Below, one piece after another: positions 31,729 through 39,766 of a DNA stretch of 64,000 nucleotides (the first letter of the stretch is position 1; every line of letters starts with the position of its first letter). Both the position numbers and the translations under genes were made by a program. The stretch comes from an uncultured bacterium (GTDB lineage Bacteria; Planctomycetota; Phycisphaerae; Phycisphaerales; UBA1924): NCBI GenBank assembly GCA_903834785.1, contig CAILKP010000067.1, positions 1-64,000 of the forward strand. Reading direction: 5' to 3'. The notes beneath the pieces are model-generated. The model searched no databases. It was given only the letters and a program-made list of their open reading frames with translations, and was not told where the DNA came from.

Positions 31729-33087
31729 TCACCGAGCGTCGGCCAAAACTGCCTCGGCGGCCAGGCGGCCGGATTTGAGGGCGCCGTCGATGCTGGCGGT
31801 GTCGTGGGTATCGCCGCAGGCGTAGAGGCCAGGGCTGATGCGGACGGGCCAGTCGGTGCGGGTGTAGCAGGGGGCGGACTGGTCGGGCAGGGCGTGGTCG
31901 ATGGTGTAGGTGCGCAGGTGCCGCAGTCCGGCGGCCACTTCGGTGCCGAACCAGCGGGCGAGCTGCTCGCGGGCGGCGGTAACGCACTCGGGGGGCTGGC
32001 TGCCGAGGATGGCGCAGGCGATGAGATAGTGGCCCGGCGGTGCGTAGCGGTCGGAGAGGTTGCTCATGACCACGACGTTTGCGGCGGGCCCGCGGCCTTC
32101 ACCGTCGAGCAGCAGCAGCGGGGTCTTGCCGCCGCCGAGGCCGGGTGCATCGGGGGGCAGGCCTTTGCCGGCGAAGTAGATGCAGGTGACGGCCCGCCAG
32201 GTGCGGTCCTTCTGGCCGGGGACACCTTGGGCGCGGGGCAGGAAGAGGCAGTCCGGTGCGGCGTTGACGATGGCCCCGGCGCGGATGGTGCCGGACTGGC
32301 CGGTGCCCGCGCTGGTGAAGTGGACCGCGGCGGAGCCGGGGGTGCTGTCGATGGCGGTGACGCGGTGATTGAGGCGCACGGTGCCGGTGGGCAGGGATGC
32401 GGCGAGTTGCTCGGGCATGCGCTGCATGCCGCCGGCGGGGACGACGGTGTCGCCCTGCGAGAAGCAGCGGAAGACGAACTCCATCGCACGCGAGCTGGTG
32501 GCCAGCGTGGGATCAAAGAAGATGCCGCCGAAGAAGGGCCGGAAGAACCGGTCGATCATGGACTGGCTGAAGCCCTCGGCCTTGAGATAGTCGGCGATGG
32601 AGACTTCAGGGCGCTCGTATCGATCCTCGGGCTTGCCGCGCTGGACGCGGCTGCGCATGGCGCCGACCTTGAGCTTGTCGGTCACGCTGCCAACGCGGGC
32701 CAATGCACCATCGAGCAGCGAGCCGGGGCGACGCCAGGGGTCCATAAGGGTGTGGAACCGGGAGCCGAAGTACACGCCCGCGCCGGGCTCAAATGGCCGC
32801 AGGTCGAGGGCGGCGTAGTCGAACTGGGCCTTGCCCTCGGAGTAGGCGGTGAGATAGACCTGAAAACCGCGGTCGAGCAGGAAACCGTCGACGACATCGG
32901 TCCGCACGCGGCCGCCGACTGCATCGGAGGCCTCCAGCACGACGATGGGCACACCGGCCCGCTGGAGCGTGCGGGCACAGCAGAGGCCGGAGAGGCCGGC
33001 GCCGATGATGACCACGGGCCGCTCCGAGGAAATGGGGCTGGCGGAGGCGGACGGCATGGCGGCGGGCTGGGACGGCGAGGAGGTCAT
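31729..33087 (-). CDS. FAD-dependent amine oxidase / protoporphyrinogen oxidase-like protein
   Basis: 452 residues. The FAD-binding Rossmann start is VVIIGAGLSGLCCARTLQ followed by VVLEASDAVGGRVRT. LDRGFQVYLTAYSEG, FFRPFFGGIFFDP and the C-terminal FAD contact LYACGDTHDTASIDGALKSG fit the NAD(P)/FAD oxidoreductase group that includes phytoene desaturase and protoporphyrinogen oxidase relatives. The substrate is unknown. There is no signal peptide; the first ~20 residues are Ser/Pro-rich. Neighbours do not give a pathway. Confidence 0.85.
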   Translation of the reverse strand: MTSSPSQPAAMPSASASPISSERPVVIIGAGLSGLCCARTLQRAGVPIVVLEASDAVGGRVRTDVVDGFLLDRGFQVYLTAYSEGKAQFDYAALDLRPFEPGAGVYFGSRFHTLMDPWRRPGSLLDGALARVGSVTDKLKVGAMRSRVQRGKPEDRYERPEVSIADYLKAEGFSQSMIDRFFRPFFGGIFFDPTLATSSRAMEFVFRCFSQGDTVVPAGGMQRMPEQLAASLPTGTVRLNHRVTAIDSTPGSAAVHFTSAGTGQSGTIRAGAIVNAAPDCLFLPRAQGVPGQKDRTWRAVTCIYFAGKGLPPDAPGLGGGKTPLLLLDGEGRGPAANVVVMSNLSDRYAPPGHYLIACAILGSQPPECVTAAREQLARWFGTEVAAGLRHLRTYTIDHALPDQSAPCYTRTDWPVRISPGLYACGDTHDTASIDGALKSGRLAAEAVLADAR

Positions 33088-33244
33088 CGGGAGCAGGGCG
33101 GCGGATGCCCGAGCGCATTGAAACAGAAGGGGCGACCAGCGGCTCTGGTTATGCTGAGGCTATCCAAGGCGGTCGGATGTTCTAGCAGCTTGGGCGAGGA
33201 CGGGCGAACAGTAGTGTCGTCCGTTTGAAGCGGGCGTGCCGGGC

Positions 33245-33281
33245 CAAAAACACAGACGGCACCGTCGTGAGACGGTGCCGT
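33245..33281 (-). terminator. Rho-independent terminator of the tRNA-Glu gene
   Basis: Minus strand: ACGGCACCGTC, loop TCAC, GACGGTGCCGT (perfect 11-bp stem at 33281-33256), then CTGTGTTTTT. It begins 8 bases after the tRNA end. Confidence 0.92.
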
Positions 33282-33288
33282 GCTGAAA

Positions 33289-33363
33289 TGACCCTTCGGG
33301 GATTTGAACCCCGGTTACCAGGATGAGAACCTGGCGTCCTGGACCAGGCTAGACGAAAGGGCC
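33289..33363 (-). tRNA. tRNA-Glu (anticodon CTC)
   Basis: 75 bases. The acceptor stem GGCCCTT pairs with AAGGGTC (one G-U), discriminator A. The anticodon arm is CCAGG-TTCTCAT-CCTGG, so the anticodon is CTC (codon GAG). The T arm CCGGG-GTTCAAA-TCCCCG type is intact. CCA is not encoded, so it must be added by the CCA-adding enzyme. Confidence 0.93.
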
Positions 33364-33460
33364 AATCTGCTATAGTTTACGCAGGGATCGTCGGCGGTCA
33401 ACCGGGGGCGGGGAGGATTTAGGGCCTGATTCTGGCGTGCCAGCGGGGGTGGGGGAGGGC

Positions 33461-34243
33461 TCAGGACACGGTTTCTGATTGGGCCTGGCGGGTGGGCTGG
33501 CCGCTGGCGGGGATGGTGTCGGCACCGGCGCCGAGGCGGTTGAGGAAGGTGCGTGCCTGCAGGCGGAGGCGCGGGTGCCGCCAGATCAGCTCGGCGAGGG
33601 TGGAGTGGCCGTCACCGATGACGATGGGGAACCGCTTGGCGGTGACGGAGAAGATACGGCCGGAGGCCTCGCCCGGAAGGCGGATGTAGAAGACACCGAC
33701 TTCGCACGGGCCGGGGTGGTACCGCTGGATGATGACGGGGCCGGTTTGATCGTGGAAGTAGCGTGCCGCTGCGCCCGCATCGGAGATCAGACGAACGGCG
33801 GTGCCGCGTTCGCCGACATCGGGCTTGAGGATGACCGGGTACGGCTCCGGCGTGTGGCGAAGGAACTCGTGGAAAGCGTCGAGCCGCTGGGCGGGTGTGC
33901 CGGGGGCGATGAGGGCGTAGTGAAGGACGGAATCGGGCGGGAAGAGAGCGAGGATCTGCGACTTGGACTCGCCAACGAGCCCGCCGAGGGGGATGGCGGG
34001 GTTGATGGCGGTCGCTGCCAGCGGGTGACCCGAGCGGAGGGCGTACCAGGCCAGCCACGGCAGGAGCGGGGCGTACACCGCCCAGGCGGGCCAGAACTCC
34101 CAGCCGGTGAGCCGGCCGATGCGTGAGCGAAGCTTGTGGCCGAGCAGTTCACGGCGCGACATTCCATCGGAGCGCACGTTGCTGACAGGGTGCGGGCTTT
34201 GTGGCCCGGAGGCGGCGGCTGGCGACCCTGTGAGGGTGCTCAT
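33461..34243 (-). CDS. Membrane-associated ATP-grasp domain protein
   Basis: 260 residues. A hydrophobic segment (FWPAWAVYAPLLPWLAWYAL, about 50-70) is followed by an ATP-grasp-like fold: YPVILKPDVGERGTAV is the typical ATP-binding Lys strand, and VIIQRYHPGPCEVGVFYIRL, then ITAKRFPIVIGDG-type segments, the second half. ATP-grasp enzymes join a carboxylate to an amine or thiol through acyl phosphate; the substrate is unknown. The start at 34243 has GGAG 8 bases upstream; an upstream extension (to 34462) is low complexity. It follows the peroxiredoxin gene on the same strand. Confidence 0.72.
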   Translation of the reverse strand: MSTLTGSPAAASGPQSPHPVSNVRSDGMSRRELLGHKLRSRIGRLTGWEFWPAWAVYAPLLPWLAWYALRSGHPLAATAINPAIPLGGLVGESKSQILALFPPDSVLHYALIAPGTPAQRLDAFHEFLRHTPEPYPVILKPDVGERGTAVRLISDAGAAARYFHDQTGPVIIQRYHPGPCEVGVFYIRLPGEASGRIFSVTAKRFPIVIGDGHSTLAELIWRHPRLRLQARTFLNRLGAGADTIPASGQPTRQAQSETVS

Positions 34244-34406
34244 GGGATGAGCTCCGGCGCGACGGGTGACATGTGCATCGGGGCTTGTGCGGTGGTGCTT
34301 TGCATGGGCGTGGTCCTTGGTGGTGTGCGTGATGGCGGTACTTGCGTGCCGCGAGTTGCGTGCGAGGTGCGGGGTGCGAGGTGTGGAGTGCGAGATCCGG
34401 CGGGGC

Positions 34407-35657
34407 TTACTTGCTCCGCGAGATCGCCTTGACGGCGGCGAGCACTTCGGCGGGCTCGGCACGCTGGCGGTAGTCCTCGTTCACGGAGGCGTAGGTGATG
34501 CGCCCGCTGGAGTCGATCACGTACGTTGCGGCCATGGGCAGCTGGTCGTTGCCCGGCGCGTTGGATTTCGCCAGCAGCGGGCGGTACATCGCCGCCACGC
34601 TCGGCGGCGGGGTGAAGGCGATGCCGAAGGCCTTGGCCGCCGCGGAGGTCGTGTCTGACAGCACGGCGAACTCGAGCTTGTTCTTCTCCGCAGTCGAGAG
34701 CGAGGCGTCGGGGCTCTGCGGTGAGATGGCCACCAGCTGCGCACCGGCCTGACGGAGTTCCGGCAGCATCTGCTGATAGGCCTGCAGCTGCGTGTTGCAG
34801 TATGGGCACCAGCCGCCGCGGTAGAAGGTGACGACCACCGGACCCGCGGCAAGCATGGAGTTCAGCGAACGGGGATTGCCGGTGGCATCCGGCAACGTCA
34901 GTTCGGGGAGCATGTCACCCACCGCCAGGCGGCGCGTGTCCTTGGTCGCGGTGCGGACTTCCTCAATGCTCTTTTCAAACTTCGCGGCAGTCTCGGGGCC
35001 GACTTTGGCGGCAACGTTGGTGGTAATGGCCTCGAGCTGGGACTTGAGCGTGCCACCGGCGGACGCCAGCGGCTTGGCGGCAGCCATGACCGCGCTCTCG
35101 CCGCTGATCTTCTTCCACGCCGCGTCGGCCTTTGCGGATTCTGCGGTGTGATCACCCTTGAGCCACTTGCTGCGGGTGTCGGCCAGGAAGCCGTCGTAGA
35201 ACAGGTACAGGCGATCGTTCTTGACGATGAAGCTCTTGGGGTCGACTTCGACCTGCTCGCCATCGAGCATGGCCCAGGCGCACCAGCCGCCGTAGCTGGG
35301 CTGGTAGCGAGCGGGGTTGGCCGCAAACAGGTCGCGGTGGGCGCTGCTGGCAAAGCGGTACGTCACGCCATCAACCGTGGTGGTGAGCTTCGCATCGCCG
35401 GCGACGGGCTTGCCGCCGCCTTCGGGGAAGTAGGCCACGGGGTCATAGCCGGAGATGGCCAGGCGAGAGGACTTCTCGAGGTTCCACTTGGCGGTGTTGC
35501 GGACCGGCTTGGCCGCGGCGTCGGGCTGGACCGTGGACGGCGCGGCCGTGGGAGTGGGGACCGCGGCGGGCTTGGCCTCGGCGGCCAGCGGGGCGCCGGC
35601 CAGGGCGAGCAGTGCGGTCAGGCGGACGATGGAAGCGCGGAGTGGGCGGGTGAGCAT
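34407..35657 (-). CDS. Secreted YHS domain - AhpC/TSA peroxiredoxin fusion
   Basis: 416 residues. Signal peptide (IVRLTALLALAGAPLAAEA), then a YHS-type domain at about 55-155 (LAISGYDPVAYFPEGGGKPV, YRFASSAHRDLFAANPARYQ, PSYGGWCAWAM), a helical linker, and an AhpC/TSA domain at about 245-416 (VTFYRGGWCPYCNTQLQAYQ, QLVAISPQSPDASLSTAEK, YVIDSSGRITYASV). The active site is CPYC. It probably reduces peroxides in the periplasm; the YHS part may bind a metal. The start has an AAGGAG ribosome binding site 7 bases upstream. This order of domains in one chain is unusual. Confidence 0.9.
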   Translation of the reverse strand: MLTRPLRASIVRLTALLALAGAPLAAEAKPAAVPTPTAAPSTVQPDAAAKPVRNTAKWNLEKSSRLAISGYDPVAYFPEGGGKPVAGDAKLTTTVDGVTYRFASSAHRDLFAANPARYQPSYGGWCAWAMLDGEQVEVDPKSFIVKNDRLYLFYDGFLADTRSKWLKGDHTAESAKADAAWKKISGESAVMAAAKPLASAGGTLKSQLEAITTNVAAKVGPETAAKFEKSIEEVRTATKDTRRLAVGDMLPELTLPDATGNPRSLNSMLAAGPVVVTFYRGGWCPYCNTQLQAYQQMLPELRQAGAQLVAISPQSPDASLSTAEKNKLEFAVLSDTTSAAAKAFGIAFTPPPSVAAMYRPLLAKSNAPGNDQLPMAATYVIDSSGRITYASVNEDYRQRAEPAEVLAAVKAISRSK

Positions 35658-36008
35658 GGAAGGCTCCTTGGTCAGGTGGCGGGCGGGTTGCGGGGTTGGG
35701 CGGGCGGGGAAGGAAGAGGCGAGGCGGGCGGGCGGAGGGGCGGAGGGGGGCGGAGGGGCGTTGGCCAATCGGTCACGCCGCGGCCTCACAGGGTTTGATG
35801 TTCCCGGGGCCTGCTCGTTACAAGGAATCGTTCGATTTTGCTGGCCGGGGGTTCTCCCGGTGCTGTCACCGCCTGCTGCAGTGCCACGCCAGCGCACCCA
35901 ATCGGGGCTCATGCAATGAAAAACCGGCCCGCATTCTGCGGGCCGGCGTTGGCTGTGGAGGCAGATTCTCAATCCGAAACCGCGGGGACTACCCCGGTTG
36001 CCAGCAGG
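35658..36008. other. Intergenic stretch with the greA terminator
   Basis: 351 bases between the peroxiredoxin fusion and greA, both on the minus strand. The only feature seen is the terminator at 35919-35946; the promoter of the fusion gene should lie in the part nearer 35700-35900, but no clear boxes were found. Confidence 0.6.
35919..35946 (-). terminator. Rho-independent terminator after greA
   Basis: Minus strand: CCGGCCCGC, loop AGAAT, GCGGGCCGG, then TTTTTC. It is 62 bases after the greA stop. Confidence 0.88.
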
Positions 36009-36494
36009 TTACGAGACCTCGAGGATCTTGAACTTCTTGGTGCCGCGGGGGGTCCGGACGCCGACGACATCGCCCACGCGGGCCTTCATCAAGGCCTCGC
36101 CCATGGGGCTCTGCGGCGTGACTTCCATGTAGTCCATGCTGATGGTGCCGGAGATTTCGCCGACCATGCGGACCATCTCGGGATCATCGAGATGCTTGGA
36201 TGGATCGTCTGCAGAGACCTCGACGATCTTGGCCGTGGCACCCAGGAAGACGATGCCCGTGCTCTTGCGGTTTTCGTCAATAACCACCAGCCCGTGGACC
36301 TTGTCGGTCAGACGCTTGATCTCGGCTTCCTCCATGCCCTGCTGCTCACGGGCGGCGTGGTAGTCGCCGTTTTCCTTCAGGTCACCCAGCGCCTTGGCCT
36401 CGGCGATCTTCAGAGAGACCGCGCTGCGGTTGTTGATCAGATAGGCCAAGCGTGCTTCGAGCGCGGCTTTTTCCGCGGCAGTGACAAGTTCCAT
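36009..36494 (-). CDS. greA: Transcription elongation factor GreA
   Basis: 161 residues. GreA rescues backtracked RNA polymerase by stimulating transcript cleavage. The N-terminal coiled coil (TAAEKAALEARLAYLI, IAEAKALGDLKENGDYHAAR, EQQGMEEAEIKRLTDKV) carries the acidic tip near LGDLKENGDY. The C-terminal FKBP-like part has PQSPMGEALMKARVGDVVGV. Length and layout are normal. AGAGGAA lies upstream as ribosome binding site. Confidence 0.95.
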   Translation of the reverse strand: MELVTAAEKAALEARLAYLINNRSAVSLKIAEAKALGDLKENGDYHAAREQQGMEEAEIKRLTDKVHGLVVIDENRKSTGIVFLGATAKIVEVSADDPSKHLDDPEMVRMVGEISGTISMDYMEVTPQSPMGEALMKARVGDVVGVRTPRGTKKFKILEVS

Positions 36495-36701
36495 CGTTCC
36501 AGTTCCTCTCGCGGGGTCTTGCCCCCGTGCAGTTGGGCCAAACCATGGTTCGGCCAGCGTTCATGATATGGTCGGGCGGGCGGCCGGGTGCCTGAAGCCC
36601 AAAATCGTCGCTGCATACCGCGATTGCCCGGCGAATGCGGTGTTCCTTATCAGCATTCAGGTCCCGGCCTTGGCCTTCGGCTGCTGGCCTTGCCACCGGG
36701 A

Positions 36702-37748
36702 CTAGGGCACCGTGTCTCCCGCCGGGCTCACGGGCTCGGTGGTGGTCAGGTCCGGCCCGGGCTCGCTGGTCAGCATGCCGCTGGGGCCGGTGCCGCCGGG
36801 TGGGGCATCGGGCGGGGAATCGGGTGGTGCGGTGCCGGGGTCATCGGGGCCGTCGGGGTTAATCGCCGAGCGATCGATCATCACACCGGCGGGGTTGCTC
36901 AGCACGATCACCGGCATGCCGGCATCAATCCGCTTGCTGTACTTGGCATCGCCCAGCATCTCGAGCATCCAGGCGATCTTCTGCTGGGTGCTCGGCTCGC
37001 CAGGGATGCGAATGGTTGTCGGTGAGCCCCACTCGATGCGGTTGCCGCGCTCGGTGATGATGGCCAGCCGCCGCCGCGAGGTAAACTGCGAGACGTCCAC
37101 GCCCTTGACCTGCTTCATGAGGTCCTCGTGCCGCGTGAGGTGGCCGAGCAGCGCCAGACCCGCTTCCACATCGCCGCCGATCCAGACCTGCCCGGGCTTT
37201 TCCGGCCGCGGCGACGTGGGGCTCAGCACCAGCGGCATCCGCGACTTGCCGATGGGAAAGTGCATCGGCATCAGCTCGGTCTTCTCCGAGACGATCCAGT
37301 CCAGGCCATCGGCCCGAACCGCCGCGACGGGCTGCCGCCATTCCGCGGCGATATCGATCTCCCCGCTGGCGGTGCGGCTGATGCGGGTGATGCGGCTGAA
37401 CCAGCCGGTTTCCGAAAGCGCACCCTCGCAGCGGGCCAGCGAGGCGGCATCCATCGGGTTGCCGGTGAGGGTGGAGGTGGCCAGGTCCAGCAGTTCACGC
37501 CGGATCTTCATCGGCAGCCAGGTGTCGCCGGGCCCGGCATCCGGCGATGGCGACTGCGGCCAGTTCATCCGCACGCGCACCGGCTGCTCACGCCGCTGGC
37601 CGACCTGGGCGGCGATTTCCGGCCGCAGCATGATGATGGCCACCACCGAGCCGGCGAGCATCAGCACGCCGCCGGCGAGCAGGCAGCGCGTCACCCACGG
37701 ACGCAGGCGTCGCTCGGCCTTCACGGGTTGTGCGGTTTCTTCGGCCAT
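36702..37748 (-). CDS. Single-pass membrane protein, FtsQ-like layout, unknown function
   Basis: 348 residues. A basic cytoplasmic N-terminus (KAERRLRPWVTR) leads into one helix (CLLAGGVLMLAGSVVAIIML), then a periplasmic part of ~290 residues. SLARCEGALSETGWFSRITR and ISRTASGEIDIAAEWRQPVA resemble the POTRA-like part of FtsQ/DivIB (short helix, then strand, Arg/Pro turn), but identity is weak and no ftsA/ftsZ is nearby. The last ~60 residues are Pro/Gly/Asp-rich. The start at 37748 has GGAGGG 9 bases upstream. ispG lies 80 bp upstream on the same strand. Confidence 0.65.
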   Translation of the reverse strand: MAEETAQPVKAERRLRPWVTRCLLAGGVLMLAGSVVAIIMLRPEIAAQVGQRREQPVRVRMNWPQSPSPDAGPGDTWLPMKIRRELLDLATSTLTGNPMDAASLARCEGALSETGWFSRITRISRTASGEIDIAAEWRQPVAAVRADGLDWIVSEKTELMPMHFPIGKSRMPLVLSPTSPRPEKPGQVWIGGDVEAGLALLGHLTRHEDLMKQVKGVDVSQFTSRRRLAIITERGNRIEWGSPTTIRIPGEPSTQQKIAWMLEMLGDAKYSKRIDAGMPVIVLSNPAGVMIDRSAINPDGPDDPGTAPPDSPPDAPPGGTGPSGMLTSEPGPDLTTTEPVSPAGDTVP

Positions 37749-37827
37749 GTGGTTGCCCTCCGTGGCAAGCACGCACTGCGTCGAACGCGAGAGTGTATCG
37801 GCCGGCCATGCCGGCGCGGCACATTGA

Positions 37828-39123
37828 TTAGCTGCGACCCACGGTCAGTTCCGTGGGCTGGGTCTTAATCTTGCCGGCCATGGCTTCCCAGCCCGAGCCG
37901 AGCTCACCGATGGGGTCCGGCGGGACGATGTCAACCTTCTTCTCGCCGAGCTTGGCCTCGCCGCGGTTGACGCGGTCCTGGAAGGCCAGGCACTGCTCCA
38001 GCAGACGGTCGAGGATCTCCGCCTCGGGCACGTTGGCGACCTTCTCGCCCTGCACATAGATGATGCCGCGGCGGTCACCGGCAAAGACGGCGACATCGGC
38101 GCCCTCCGCCTCGCCCGGGCCGTTGACGATGCAGCCCATGACGGCGACCTTGATGGGCAGGTTGATCTGGCCCTCAAGCTTCTTGCGGACGTCCTGAACC
38201 AGCGTGATCAGGTCGACCTGAATGCGGCCGCAGGTGGGGCAGGCGATGAGTTCGGCGGTCTTGCGCTCGCGCAGGCCCAGGGAGTAGAGCAGTTCCAGGC
38301 CGTCTTCAACCTCGAAGCGCGAGTCGCTGGCGTAGCTGATGCGGAGCGTGTCGCCGACACCGTTGGCCAGCAGCGTGCCCAAGGCCACGACGGAGCGGAT
38401 CGCGCCGGTTTCCTTCGGCCCGGCGTGGGTGACGCCCAGGTGCAGGGGATAGTCAAACCGCTTGGAAATCTCGGTGTACGCGTCGATGACCGTGGGGACA
38501 TCCATGCTCTTGGCGGAGATCACGATGTCGTGGAAGTCCTGCTCGTGGAAGATGTCCAGGTATTCCTCGAGCTTGGTGATCATGATCGCCAGCAGGTAGC
38601 CGCGCTTGGACTCGCTGAAGAACGCGCCGAGCTCCTTGAGCCGCTTCTGCTTGTCCTTCCGCTCGATGATCGAGCCCTCGTTGACGCCGATGCGGATGGG
38701 GATCTTGCGGGCCTTGCAGGCCTGGATGACATCGATGACCTGCTTGCGGTCCTGGATGTTGCCGGGGTTCAGGCGGATCTTGTGCACGCCGGCCTCAACG
38801 GCCTCCAGGGCGCGCTGGAAGTGGAAGTGCACATCGGCGACGATGGGCACCTTGACCCGGGGGATGATCTCCTTGAGGGCCTCGGTGTCCTTCTTCTCCG
38901 GCACGGCGACGCGGATGACATCGGCCCCCGCCGCGGTCAGGCGGTTGATCTCGGCGACGCACTTGTCGATGTCCCAGGTGTACCCGGTGGTCATGGTCTG
39001 GACCGAGACCGGGGCCGGGGTGGTGGGGGTGCCATCGGCCAGCGGCAGGCCGCCGCCGATCTTGACGAACCCAACCCGCTTGTCACCGAGAACGATTTGC
39101 CGCGTCGGACGCCGATTCTGCAT
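37828..39123 (-). CDS. ispG: (E)-4-hydroxy-3-methylbut-2-enyl-diphosphate synthase IspG (GcpE)
   Basis: 431 residues. IspG makes HMBPP from methylerythritol cyclodiphosphate in the MEP isoprenoid pathway using a 4Fe-4S cluster. Motifs: PVSVQTMTTGYTWDIDKCVA, IVADVHFHFQRALEAVEAGV, KIRLNPGNI, LHLGVTHAGPKETGAIRS, the Fe-S cysteines in IACPTCGRIQVD and MGCIVNGPGEAEGADVAVF. The length fits the bacterial type without the long insert. The ATG at 39123 gives the normal N-terminus; the in-frame extension upstream is Pro-rich and not believed. Confidence 0.96.
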   Translation of the reverse strand: MQNRRPTRQIVLGDKRVGFVKIGGGLPLADGTPTTPAPVSVQTMTTGYTWDIDKCVAEINRLTAAGADVIRVAVPEKKDTEALKEIIPRVKVPIVADVHFHFQRALEAVEAGVHKIRLNPGNIQDRKQVIDVIQACKARKIPIRIGVNEGSIIERKDKQKRLKELGAFFSESKRGYLLAIMITKLEEYLDIFHEQDFHDIVISAKSMDVPTVIDAYTEISKRFDYPLHLGVTHAGPKETGAIRSVVALGTLLANGVGDTLRISYASDSRFEVEDGLELLYSLGLRERKTAELIACPTCGRIQVDLITLVQDVRKKLEGQINLPIKVAVMGCIVNGPGEAEGADVAVFAGDRRGIIYVQGEKVANVPEAEILDRLLEQCLAFQDRVNRGEAKLGEKKVDIVPPDPIGELGSGWEAMAGKIKTQPTELTVGRS

Positions 39124-39766
39124 AGGAAGGCATGGTAGGGGACCGGTGCAGAAGCTGGGGGAAAAACCGGCGGCGAGCTGTGGGGGTGGCGGCGAGGGCC
39201 CGGGCGGTGGGGGAGGGCGAGCGGCTGCCGGGCTCATCGGCACCGGGCGGGCCAAAACCGGCTCAATGGCCGGATTTGGGTCGTCCAAACACAAGCACAA
39301 CAAAAATTGATCAGATCCCTTGCCGATTGGCCGATGATCGGGTATCATTCACCGAACACAGGTATTGGATACTGTGCGGACGTTCAAAACCCGGCCTTGC
39401 CGTTCGGTCCTTCCGTTCGGCGTTCGCTTGAGTCTGCTGTGCGTGGTTGGGGCAGTTGACGGCAGGTGAGTAAGGCCGCTGGCAGCGAAGGTTTGCGGTG
39501 GCCAGCCCCGGCGGGCCGCAAGAGCAGTGTTTCAAGCGTGTGTGGACAAGCTGGCGGAGAGAGAGACTGTCTGGCTGAGTGTCCCCGTTCGGGTTTGAGT
39601 TGTTCGGGATTGACTTGTTTGGGACTGACTTGTTTGGGACTGACTTGTTCGGGATTGAGCTGTTTGGGTCTTGCGTGCTGTGCGGGTGTGAGTTCGGCTT
39701 GTGTTGGATTGCGATTGCTGGCCTGCTGCTGATGCCCCGCCTTTTTCCCTGATGTGATCGAGTTCT
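39124..39766. other. Intergenic stretch with a 15-bp minisatellite
   Basis: 643 bases between ispG (minus) and the uncertain plus-strand frame before lexA. It holds the tandem repeat at 39587-39676 and otherwise nothing recognised. Frames on both strands stay open across the repeat because its unit is a multiple of three. Confidence 0.6.
39587..39676. repeat. 15-bp tandem repeat, about six units
   Basis: Units of the form GTTYGGGAYTGACTT: 39587, 39602, 39617, 39632, 39647 and a decayed one at 39662. The two middle units are identical. Read on the plus strand it gives (S/L)GL(S/T)C pentapeptides, on the minus strand PNKS(V/I) pentapeptides; neither is clearly a protein. Confidence 0.9.

Noticed and set aside
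31633-33228. Plus-strand open frame (531 codons) opposite the amine oxidase-like gene
   Set aside because: Gly/Ala/Val-rich antisense peptide; the minus strand has a full FAD-binding fold.
36702-37748. Confident call of FtsQ
   Set aside because: Only the layout (one helix, POTRA-like stretch) fits; no division genes are next to it and key FtsQ residues were not recognised.
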